A DNA stretch of 44,581 nucleotides from Chloroflexota bacterium. GTDB lineage: Bacteria; Chloroflexota; Anaerolineae; Promineifilales; Promineifilaceae. A program made the position numbers and the translations under genes. The number at the start of each line of letters is the position of its first letter. The stretch's first letter is position 1. The stretch lies in the NCBI GenBank assembly GCA_022616275.1, contig JAKEFB010000281.1:1-44581 (forward strand). Reading direction: 5' to 3'. Below the pieces are notes generated by a model. That model did not search any database and was not told the origin of the DNA. It saw only the letters and a program-made list of their open reading frames with translations. Positions 31,923 to 39,001 of this stretch are shown here, one piece after another.

Positions 31923-34385
31923 GTGAATCGGCTGGCTCGCGTTGGTTTGGCGTTGGTGGGGGTCATTGTCGTCCTGGTATTGGTTGGGGTGGTGGCGCTG
32001 GCGGTGACGGTGCGCCGGCCGTTGCCCAAGACCGGCGGCGCGGTCTCTGTCCCGGGCTTGCAGGCGGAAGTCCACGTCTACCGCGACGAATACGGCATTG
32101 CCCACATTTACGCCCAAAATGAAGAGGACCTCTACTTTGCCCAGGGCTACGTTCACGCCCAAGACCGCTTCTGGCAGATGGAGTTCTGGCGGCACGTCGG
32201 CCAGGGGCGCATCTCGGAAATGGTCGGCGAGGCCACGCTGGAAAGCGACAAGTTTATCCGCACGATGGGCTGGAACCGGATGGGCGAGGCGACCCTGGCC
32301 TATTACGAAAAGGAAGCGCCGGAGTACATCGCCACCCTGGAGGCTTACAGCGCCGGCGTCAACGCCTACATTGACGAACACCGGGACGAGTTATCGCTTA
32401 ATTACACCATCCTGGGTCTTGTCAACGACAAGTGGGAGATCGAGCCCTGGACGCCGTTGAACACCATCACCTGGGCGGTGGTCATGTCCGACGACCTGGG
32501 CGGCAACTGGCGCGACGAGATTGACCGGGCCGAGCTGATCAAGGAACTGGGCGAGGCGACGGTGGCCAACCTGAGGCCGCCGTACTCTTACGAGACCCGG
32601 CCGGTGATGATCCCGACTGAGGCAATGGACAACGAGCTGCCCGAAGAGGCCCTGGCCCCCCATGCCCTGGCCGCCGTGGACTGGAGCCGGGTCAACACCG
32701 ACGTCGTCGGCGAAGTACCGGAGCTGGGCTTTGCCCTGGGGCGCGGGCCGTTTATCGGCAGCAACAACTGGGTCGTCGCTGGCGAGCACACCGACACTGG
32801 CCGGCCACTGCTGGCTAACGACCCCCACCTGAGCATTCAAATGCCGGCCATCTGGTACGAAGTGGGGCTGCACGCTCCCGACATGGACGTGGTCGGCTTC
32901 TCTTTTGCCGGCGTGCCGGGGGTCATTATCGGCCACAACAACCAGATTGCCTGGGCCGTGACCAACGTCGGGCCGGACGTGCAGGACCTGTACATTGAGA
33001 AGGTCAATCCCAGCAACCCCCGCCAGTACGAGTACGAAGGGGAGTGGCAGGACATGGAGGTGATCGAGGAAGTAATTAAGGTCAACGGCAGCGAGGACGT
33101 CGTCCTGGAAGTGCTGCTGACCCGCCACGGCCCAATTATCAACGAGCTGGTGGACGGGCAGAGCGACGTGCTGTCCATACGCTGGACGGCCCACGAGCCG
33201 TCGCGGATCTTGCAGGCCATTTCTTTGCTGAACCGGTCCACGAATTACGAGGAATTTCGTGAGGCGCTCCAGTATTGGGACGTACCGTCGCAAAACGTCA
33301 TCTACGCCGACGTGGAGGGCAACATCGCCTACCAGATGCCAGGACTGGTCCCGCTGCGCCAGAACGGCAACGGCCAGACGCCCGTGCCTGGTTGGACGGA
33401 TGAATACGAGTGGGAAGGTTGGGTTCCTTACGAGCAACTGCCGGCGCTGCTGAATCCTGAATGGGGCTACATTGTCACCGCCAACCACGCCGTGGTGGAC
33501 GAAGAATATCCCTACCTGCTGTCGTTGGACTGGGATAACGGCGACCGGGGACAGCGGATTACCGAGATGTTGGAAGAGGCCATCGGCCGGGGCCAGGTGA
33601 CGGCCGACGACATGGCCCACATCCAGAACGACAGCAAATCTTTGCTGGCCGGCTCCTACGTGCCGCTCTTTGCCGGCCTGAGCAGCGACGACGCCCAGGT
33701 ACAGGCGGCCATTGAGCGGCTGCGCGGCTGGGACCTGCAGGAGCGGCGGGACAGCGTGCCGGCTACCCTGTTCGAAATCTTCTTCCGCCATCTGACCGAA
33801 AACGTCCTGGCCGACGACATTGGCCAGGACAACGTCTGGGAGATTGCCGACGTGACCTTCTTCCACCAACTGGCCGGCCAGCCGGAAGCGAGCTGGTGGG
33901 ACAGCCAGGATACCCCGGCGGCCGAAACGCGGGACGAGATTCTACTGCAATCGCTGGAAGAGGCCATTGCCTGGCTGGAAGAGAACGTGGGCGGCGACAT
34001 GAACGACTGGACCTGGGGCCGTCTTCACACGGCTACCTTTGTCAGCAACCCCCTGGGCCAGAGTGGCATTGGCCTGATTGAGTCCGTCGTCAACCGGGGA
34101 CCGTTCCCGGCCGACGGCGGCCGCCACATTGTCAACGCCAACGGTTACGATAGAGAGGAGCCGGCGGCCGTGACTGGCCATCCCTCCATGCGCATGATCA
34201 TAGACATGAGCAATTTTGACGCCAGCCGAGCGGTCCTCCCCACCGGCCAGAGCGGCCATCCTTTCAGCCCCCATTACGACGACATGATTGAGCTATGGCT
34301 CAACGGGCAGTACCATCCCATGCTCTTCAGCCGGGAGGCGGTTGAAGCGGCCGCCAGGGACCACCTAGTGTTGCGGCCGGAGTAA
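31923..34385 (+). CDS. Penicillin acylase family (S45, Ntn-hydrolase) protein
   Basis: About 820 aa precursor. I prefer GTG 31923 because AAAGGAGG lies eight bases upstream; the ATG at 31905 would translate that ribosome-binding site. Residues about 5-27 are a membrane anchor or signal. Autocleavage is expected before S280 in FIGSNNWVVAG, producing an alpha chain of about 250 aa and a beta chain with the N-terminal Ser nucleophile; LLANDPHLSIQMPAIWYE and AWAVTNVGPDVQDLY follow as in the family. These enzymes cleave amide bonds in beta-lactams, acyl-homoserine lactones or similar; the substrate here is unknown, and quorum quenching is one possibility. It converges on a response-regulator gene. 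Confidence 0.92.
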   Translation: MNRLARVGLALVGVIVVLVLVGVVALAVTVRRPLPKTGGAVSVPGLQAEVHVYRDEYGIAHIYAQNEEDLYFAQGYVHAQDRFWQMEFWRHVGQGRISEMVGEATLESDKFIRTMGWNRMGEATLAYYEKEAPEYIATLEAYSAGVNAYIDEHRDELSLNYTILGLVNDKWEIEPWTPLNTITWAVVMSDDLGGNWRDEIDRAELIKELGEATVANLRPPYSYETRPVMIPTEAMDNELPEEALAPHALAAVDWSRVNTDVVGEVPELGFALGRGPFIGSNNWVVAGEHTDTGRPLLANDPHLSIQMPAIWYEVGLHAPDMDVVGFSFAGVPGVIIGHNNQIAWAVTNVGPDVQDLYIEKVNPSNPRQYEYEGEWQDMEVIEEVIKVNGSEDVVLEVLLTRHGPIINELVDGQSDVLSIRWTAHEPSRILQAISLLNRSTNYEEFREALQYWDVPSQNVIYADVEGNIAYQMPGLVPLRQNGNGQTPVPGWTDEYEWEGWVPYEQLPALLNPEWGYIVTANHAVVDEEYPYLLSLDWDNGDRGQRITEMLEEAIGRGQVTADDMAHIQNDSKSLLAGSYVPLFAGLSSDDAQVQAAIERLRGWDLQERRDSVPATLFEIFFRHLTENVLADDIGQDNVWEIADVTFFHQLAGQPEASWWDSQDTPAAETRDEILLQSLEEAIAWLEENVGGDMNDWTWGRLHTATFVSNPLGQSGIGLIESVVNRGPFPADGGRHIVNANGYDREEPAAVTGHPSMRMIIDMSNFDASRAVLPTGQSGHPFSPHYDDMIELWLNGQYHPMLFSREAVEAAARDHLVLRPE

Positions 34386-34408
34386 AGGAAACAAAAGTTT
34401 CCTTTACT
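34381..34408. terminator. Bidirectional terminator covering both stop codons
   Basis: AGTAAAGGAAAC (34381-34392), loop AAAA, GTTTCCTTTACT (34397-34408): a perfect 12 bp stem. The TAA of the acylase gene (34383-34385) and the TAA of the response regulator (34406-34404) lie in opposite arms. Confidence 0.75.
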
Positions 34409-34862
34409 CCACACTTGGTTCAGCGGGTAATTCGACAATGCTGAACCAGTATTGAGCCAGGTTCTTCATAATGTGGACCAATCGTTCAAACGAGCGGGGC
34501 TTGGCAATGAAGGAGTTGGCCCCCATTTTGTACGAGCGGTAGATGTCTTCTTCTGTCTGCGAAGTGGTCAAGACGACGACTGAAATGTGACGCAGCTTTG
34601 GATCGGCCCTGATTTCCTGGAGCGCTTCGCGGCCGCCTTTTTTGGGCATATTCAGGTCCAGTAAAATCAGCCCGGGCGACGGCGAAACGTTGAGTTCACT
34701 GTATTTGCCGCGATGATAGAGATAATCCATGAGTTCCTCGCCATTTTCGACAAAGCGCAACTCATTGGTGGCCTGGCTCTCTGCCAGGGCTTCCTGGATT
34801 AACAAACGGATCTCGAGGTCGTCGTCGGCCATCAGGATTGTAGTTGACTTCTTTTTCTTCAT
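34404..34862 (-). CDS. Single-domain response regulator (Rcp1/CheY-like)
   Basis: 152 aa. The receiver has the acidic pair in ILMADDDLEIRLLI, the phospho-acceptor Asp in LILLDLNMPKKGG, the conserved Thr (VVLTTS) and the Lys in SFIAKPRSF. There is no output domain, as in Rcp1-type regulators that pair with bacteriophytochrome-like or PAS kinases. I start at ATG 34862 (KKKKSTTILM), with GGAGAG eight bases upstream. It follows a PAS histidine kinase by 47 bp, its probable partner. Confidence 0.93.
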   Translation of the reverse strand: MKKKKSTTILMADDDLEIRLLIQEALAESQATNELRFVENGEELMDYLYHRGKYSELNVSPSPGLILLDLNMPKKGGREALQEIRADPKLRHISVVVLTTSQTEEDIYRSYKMGANSFIAKPRSFERLVHIMKNLAQYWFSIVELPAEPSVE

Positions 34863-34909
34863 GATACTTCTCTCCCCGTGGTTTGCCGGGCCCCCAGCTC
34901 GCCGGGACT

Positions 34910-36502
34910 TCAACCTGCTGAGCCTTCGGCCTGCAGAACAGGCAAGGTAACGATAAAAGTTGCTCCCTGTCCCAGTATACTTCTGGCAGCAATCTGGCCG
35001 CCATGACGCTCGGCAATACGCTGACAGATGGCCAGGCCCATCCCTGTGCCTTCGTACTCACTGTGGGCATGGAGCCGCTGAAAAGGCTGGAAGATGCGCT
35101 CCAGGTGTTTTTCCTCAAAGCCAATACCGTTATCTTCGACAACAATGTCAACACATCGCGGCTCAGAGACCCGGCTGTAGATGCGTACGAACGGCCGTGC
35201 GTCTGGCTGGTGAAACTTCAACCCGTTGCCGATCAGGTTTTGCAGTAACTGGTGCATCTGCACCGGGTCGGCGTCAACCACCGGCAGCTCGCCAATTTCA
35301 ATCTGCCCGCCACTCTGGGCCAGACGCGCTTCCAGGTCAGAGACCACCTCCTGGGCTACCATAGCCAGATTAACCGGCGTAAAGGGCTGCCCTCGGGTGG
35401 TCACACGCGAGAGGGTCAGCAGATTGTCTATTAAACTCTGCATCCGGACGGCCGCATTCTGCATACGCTCCAGGTAATAATATCCGGCCTCGTCCAGTTT
35501 TGCGCCGCTTGTCGCTTGCAGGCGGTCACCAAAGAGGTGAATCTTATTGAGTGGCTCTTGCAAGTCGTGCGAAGCCACGTAGGCAAATTGTTCTAACTCG
35601 CGGTTGCTGCGCTCCAGGGCGATACGCTCGATCAGCAGTTGTTCCGACTGCTTACGCTTGGTAATATCGCGAATCGTCCCTCGGAAACCGACCGGCTCGC
35701 CGGCCCGATTTCGCAGAAGTAAAGTAGATAGTTCGACGAATTGGGCGCCATCACTTCTGGCCTGCAACTTGCATTCGACGACTTTGGCCGGGTTCGTCGC
35801 CTCGTGAGCCATCTCAAAAGATATCGAGACCCTGTCCACAGAGTCGGGATCGATCCACTGGCGATAGCCGGTGTTCAGGATTTCGCTTTTCGGCCGGGCC
35901 AGGATATTGCAGACAGAATCGTTGACGAAAGTAAAGTTGCCGGACAGGTCGGTTTCGTAATACCCCTCTTCAATGTTTTCCAGGATGGTCCGATATTTTT
36001 CCTCGGAGCGGCGTAGCTCGGTAAATAGTTCGCGTTGCCGCTCTAGTTGCTCGTGGAGGGCCTGTTGCAGCGCTGCCTGGGAGTTTTCCCATGAACGCTG
36101 GCGCACGGCCTCGCGGGCGCTGGCCAGGCTGCCCATGAAGGATAACTGAAAGTACGCCAACTCTCGGCCGGCATCTTGCTGCAAGGCGGGGTTGTCCCGC
36201 AGCTCCGGCCAGACTGCCTCGCCAAGAGCCTGGATGAGGGCTATCCCGGAGACAATAGCCATCCCCTGGGCCGCGAACTGGCCGGTCGTTTCGGTGACTC
36301 TGGCTTCGCCGGCCCGGCCGCTTAGAAAATCGGTTGCCAGTTCAAAAACTCGCTGAGCTACTTCGGCGGCCCGGTGGGCTGAAGTGAGTGGCCCCCGATT
36401 GTCAATGGAGTGGCGGATAAAGGCGTCCTTGAGCGCCGCCAGCACCCTGGAGCGCCGGAGCAGTATCACTTCCCAAAGACCAGCAGGTGGCTGATCGGTC
36501 AT
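34910..36502 (-). CDS. PAS-domain sensor histidine kinase
   Basis: 530 aa, soluble (no membrane helix). Residues about 1-150 form a helical N-terminal domain reminiscent of globin-like or RsbRD-type sensors, not firmly recognised. A coiled coil follows (about 150-175), then a PAS domain (KYRTILENIEEGYYETDLSGNFTFVN) with a PAC end (GFRGTIRDITKRK). HisKA has H312 in AYVASHDLQEPLNK. The HATPase has N-box NLIGNGLKFH, G1 DNGIGFEE and G2 GTGMGLAI. The SHDLQEPL form of the H-box is typical of kinases paired with Rcp1-type regulators, which is what lies next to it. Signal unknown. Confidence 0.92.
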   Translation of the reverse strand: MTDQPPAGLWEVILLRRSRVLAALKDAFIRHSIDNRGPLTSAHRAAEVAQRVFELATDFLSGRAGEARVTETTGQFAAQGMAIVSGIALIQALGEAVWPELRDNPALQQDAGRELAYFQLSFMGSLASAREAVRQRSWENSQAALQQALHEQLERQRELFTELRRSEEKYRTILENIEEGYYETDLSGNFTFVNDSVCNILARPKSEILNTGYRQWIDPDSVDRVSISFEMAHEATNPAKVVECKLQARSDGAQFVELSTLLLRNRAGEPVGFRGTIRDITKRKQSEQLLIERIALERSNRELEQFAYVASHDLQEPLNKIHLFGDRLQATSGAKLDEAGYYYLERMQNAAVRMQSLIDNLLTLSRVTTRGQPFTPVNLAMVAQEVVSDLEARLAQSGGQIEIGELPVVDADPVQMHQLLQNLIGNGLKFHQPDARPFVRIYSRVSEPRCVDIVVEDNGIGFEEKHLERIFQPFQRLHAHSEYEGTGMGLAICQRIAERHGGQIAARSILGQGATFIVTLPVLQAEGSAG

Positions 36503-36528
36503 TTCTACGATTTAATAACGAAAGGTCA

Positions 36529-36768
36529 TCAAAATAGGTTGATCTGGCCACTGAGAACTAGCGCGGCGCAGGCGAAGGCCAGAATGTTGAGGAATACTAA
36601 CAGGGCCAGGATAAGTCGCTGTTGGGGCGAAAGGCCGGACAACCCCCCGCCTTTGGCGCTGGGCGCTTGTTCGCCCAGGTCGTCGTAAATGGTGCTGGCC
36701 CGGGCGCTTTTATCGCGCAGGCTATCAATCCAGTCGGCCGATTCCGTCTTCTCTGGTTCTTCTTCCAT
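36529..36768 (-). CDS. Small membrane protein, unknown
   Basis: 79 aa. An acidic N-terminal half (EEEPEKTESADWIDSLRDK) and one strong C-terminal helix (LILALLVFLNILAFACAALVLSG). No family recognised. Its 5' region is the TTAGAG hexamer array, which may also provide purine-rich ribosome contact. It lies between the biotin ligase and the histidine kinase on the same strand. Confidence 0.65.
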   Translation of the reverse strand: MEEEPEKTESADWIDSLRDKSARASTIYDDLGEQAPSAKGGGLSGLSPQQRLILALLVFLNILAFACAALVLSGQINLF

Positions 36769-36770
36769 AC

Positions 36771-36790
36771 TCTAACTCTAACTCTAACTC
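36771..36790. repeat. TAACTC hexamer array
   Basis: Three to four units of ACTCTA/TAACTC immediately before the ATG of the small membrane protein (read as TTAGAG on its strand). Confidence 0.65.
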
Positions 36791-36799
36791 AGGATGCTG

Positions 36800-37603
36800 T
36801 CAACCGCGCAGGGTAACGTCCCCGGCCGCCACGGCGTGCAAGACACCGGCCGGATCGCGGACCAGCAGCCGGCCCCATTCGTCGGTCGCTTCGGCCGTGC
36901 CGGCCAGCGGCCGGTCAAAGCCTGGCCCGCTAACCTGGACCGGGCGGCCGAGCGTCACCAGGCGGGCATTCCAGGCCGGGTGGGGCGAGTGGCCCTCTCC
37001 GGCCGCTTCGTATAGAAATTCAAGACATTCCAGGTAAGCAGCTAACAGCTTCAGGCGAGAGACCGGCCGGCCCAGTTCTACCAGCAGGCTCGTGGCCCGG
37101 ATAGCAGCCGGCGACAAATGCCCGGCCGGGATGTTGGCGTTGAGGCCCAGGCCCAGGATGGCGCTTTCCAGCCGGTCGCCGGCGAACTCTCCTTCCAGCA
37201 GCAGGCCCCCGAATTTGCGCCAGCCCTCCCCGGCCGGCACGACCAGGTCGTTGGGCCATTTAAGCCCGGCCGCCAGCCCGGCAACCGCCTGCACCGCCTC
37301 TACAGCCGCCAACCCGGCCATCATCGTCAGCCAGGCGGCTTGCCCGGCCGGCCAGCCGGGGCGAAAAAGGAGCGAAATGAGCAGCGAAGTCCCGGCCGGG
37401 GCTTCCCAGCGCCGGTTGAGCCGCCCCTTGCCCTGGCTTTGAAAGTCAGCCACGACCATCGTCCCGGCCGGCGCCCCGGCCCTGGCCATCTCACCCAGCA
37501 CGTCGTTGGTCGAGCCGACAGCAGGAAAATAATAAACCGGCCGCCCCAACCAGTGCGTAGACAGAACCTCCTCCACGGCCGCCCGGCCCAATAGTTCACT
37601 CAT
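36800..37603 (-). CDS. birA: Biotin--[acetyl-CoA-carboxylase] ligase, monofunctional
   Basis: 267 aa; attaches biotin to the carrier domain of biotin-dependent carboxylases. Biotinyl-AMP site GKGRLNRRWEAPAGTSLL, then LKWPNDLVV and GGLLLEG, then GLGLNANIP are all in order, with a short C-terminal SH3-like domain (GRPVQVSGPGFDRPLAGTAE). There is no N-terminal winged helix, so it is not a repressor. ACTG(S)TND at the start (FPAVGSTNDVL) is as expected. Confidence 0.95.
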   Translation of the reverse strand: MSELLGRAAVEEVLSTHWLGRPVYYFPAVGSTNDVLGEMARAGAPAGTMVVADFQSQGKGRLNRRWEAPAGTSLLISLLFRPGWPAGQAAWLTMMAGLAAVEAVQAVAGLAAGLKWPNDLVVPAGEGWRKFGGLLLEGEFAGDRLESAILGLGLNANIPAGHLSPAAIRATSLLVELGRPVSRLKLLAAYLECLEFLYEAAGEGHSPHPAWNARLVTLGRPVQVSGPGFDRPLAGTAEATDEWGRLLVRDPAGVLHAVAAGDVTLRG

Positions 37604-37790
37604 TTCCCCACCCAGGAATTTTGGATTTTAGATTTTGGATTAAAACCCACACTCAACCTCACCCCTCAGTCCTCAGTCCTAGCGGTTGGCTAGGCCAACC
37701 ACACTCATTACTCATCGCTCGTAGTTGGCCTTGCCAACCGCACTCATTGCTACCAGACCATTGTACTGCCAAATCAACCACTCGCCACCG
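37604..37790. repeat. Repeat patch: ATTTTGGATT words and TTGGC hairpins
   Basis: Gene-free stretch. Holds the second ATTTTAGATTTTGGATT copy (37619-37641), CCCCTCAGTCCTCAGTCCTA, hairpin GGTTGGC-TAG-GCCAACC (37684-37700), tag CTCATTACTCATCGCTCGTAG, hairpin GTTGGC-CTT-GCCAAC (37724-37738), and tag CGCACTCATTGCT. Confidence 0.7.
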
Positions 37791-37820
37791 TTGACACCAG
37801 GGGGAGGGGCGTTCTATAAT
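37791..37820 (+). promoter_or_regulatory. Promoter of the S1-domain gene
   Basis: TTGACA (37791-37796), 18 bp spacer, TATAAT (37815-37820): both consensus. It leaves an unusually long leader of about 100 nt before ATG 37930. I see no strong hairpin there. Confidence 0.75.
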
Positions 37821-37929
37821 ATGCTTTGTCCAGTCACGTTTATACGGCCTTTCAATGGTTCTCGTGCCGGGGGTTACCTGCTAGGCCGCCATTATTTACT
37901 GGCACAACATAGTTATAGGTGTAGGTAAA

Positions 37930-38868
37930 ATGGAGTTGCCATTATCGCTGCAGCCAGAGATATTCGCTCCTATTGAGGAACGGCCGATCCATCTGGGGAA
38001 TGATCGCGGCCGGCCGGAGTTTGTGTCGCCAGAGCCGGTGGCCGCCGCGCCGGATGGAACGCCAGACTTGCAAGAGAGCTGGCGGGTGGCCAGAAAGATT
38101 TTTGAAGCCGACGAAACGGTGGAGCTGCTCGTCCGAGGCTATAACAAGGGAGGGTTGTTGGTCAAGTGGCGAGGCTTGCAAGGCTTTGTGCCCGCTTCCC
38201 AACTGGCTAACTTTCCCCACTTTCACCTGCGGGCCGAACGGTACCGGGAGCTGAAACGCCGGCAGAACCAACGGATTACGCTCAAGATTATTGAGTTGGA
38301 ACCCAAGGCTAACCGGTTGGTCTTTTCTGAGCGGGCAACCCTGGTTGGGGCCGACCAGCGTGAGGATGTGCTGCGCCAGCTTAGACCAGGTTTGCGCTGG
38401 CAGGGCCGGGTGACGAACCTGACCCACTTCGGTGCCTTTGTAGACCTGGGCGGTATCGAAGGGTTGATTCACATCTCCGAGCTATCCTGGCGGAAGGTCA
38501 CTCACCCCAGCGACGTGGTCCAGCCGGGGCAGATCGTGGACGTTTTGGTGTTGACCGTCAACCCGGAAGCGGCCCACGTGGCCCTGAGCTGCAAGCAGAC
38601 CAAGCGAAATCCCTGGGACGGCGTAGCCGAGCGGTACCAACCGGGCCAGCTCGTCAACGGCGTCATCAGTAACGTCGTCGGTTACGGCTTCTTTGTCCTG
38701 CTGGAAGAGGAGTTGGAGGGCCTGGTCCACATCTCCGAGCTGGTCCAGGAGAACGGAGAACATCCCGGCCAAAACTTCGCCAAAGGGGACGCCATCGTCG
38801 CCCGTGTGCTGCACGTAGACGGCGCCGCCAAACGCCTGGCCTTAAGCCTGAAAGGTGTTGCTGTGTAG
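37930..38868 (+). CDS. S1 RNA-binding protein, ribosomal protein S1-like
   Basis: 312 aa with three S1 (OB-fold) domains: about 55-130 (LLVKWRGLQGFVPASQL), 150-220 (GRVTNLTHFGAFVDLGGIEGLIHISEL) and 235-308 (GVISNVVGYGFFVLLEEELEGLVHISEL). The first is degenerate, the next two canonical. It resembles the short S1 proteins of non-proteobacteria, which aid mRNA binding or act as RNA-binding regulators. A strong promoter and long leader fit ribosomal autoregulation. It could also be an S1-type protein distinct from the true rpsA product. Confidence 0.85.
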   Translation: MELPLSLQPEIFAPIEERPIHLGNDRGRPEFVSPEPVAAAPDGTPDLQESWRVARKIFEADETVELLVRGYNKGGLLVKWRGLQGFVPASQLANFPHFHLRAERYRELKRRQNQRITLKIIELEPKANRLVFSERATLVGADQREDVLRQLRPGLRWQGRVTNLTHFGAFVDLGGIEGLIHISELSWRKVTHPSDVVQPGQIVDVLVLTVNPEAAHVALSCKQTKRNPWDGVAERYQPGQLVNGVISNVVGYGFFVLLEEELEGLVHISELVQENGEHPGQNFAKGDAIVARVLHVDGAAKRLALSLKGVAV

Positions 38869-38980
38869 ATTTGTGCGAGTCTGCGAGTCTGCGAGTTTGC
38901 GAGTCAGTCACTCACCCGCTACTCGCATACTCGCCCACTCGCATACTTGCTACCTGCCACCTGCCACTTGACACCTGGCC
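38869..38980. repeat. GAGTCTGCGAGT and CCTGCCACCTGCCAC word repeats
   Basis: GCGAGTCTGCGAGTCTGCGAG with TTTGCGAGTCAGT, then the inverse ACTCGCATACTCGCCCACTCG, then TACCTGCCACCTGCCACTTG. Arms can pair. Related copies at 31494-31520 and 41516-41545. Its ACTTGACACCTGG end supplies a TTGACA to ftsK. Confidence 0.7.
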
Positions 38981-39001
38981 CTAGACGGGTAAATTACCCG
39001 T
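38968..39001 (+). promoter_or_regulatory. ftsK promoter with palindromic operator
   Basis: TTGACA (38968-38973), 16 bp, TAAATT (38990-38995). The -10 lies inside the perfect palindrome ACGGGTAAATTACCCGT (38985-39001), which touches the ATG at 39002. The message would be leaderless; there is no Shine-Dalgarno. Confidence 0.5.

Noticed and set aside
32391-33869. 492-aa open frame antisense to the penicillin acylase gene
   Set aside because: Shadow of a well-recognised S45 gene; its translation shows no family motifs.
31625-34385. Tat-dependent export of the neighbouring penicillin acylase
   Set aside because: The acylase N-terminus has no twin-arginine motif before its hydrophobic helix.
38873-38905. 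Possible CRISPR-like array of GAGTCTGCGAGT units
   Set aside because: Units are about 10 bp with no spacers; no cas genes. Treated as a word repeat.
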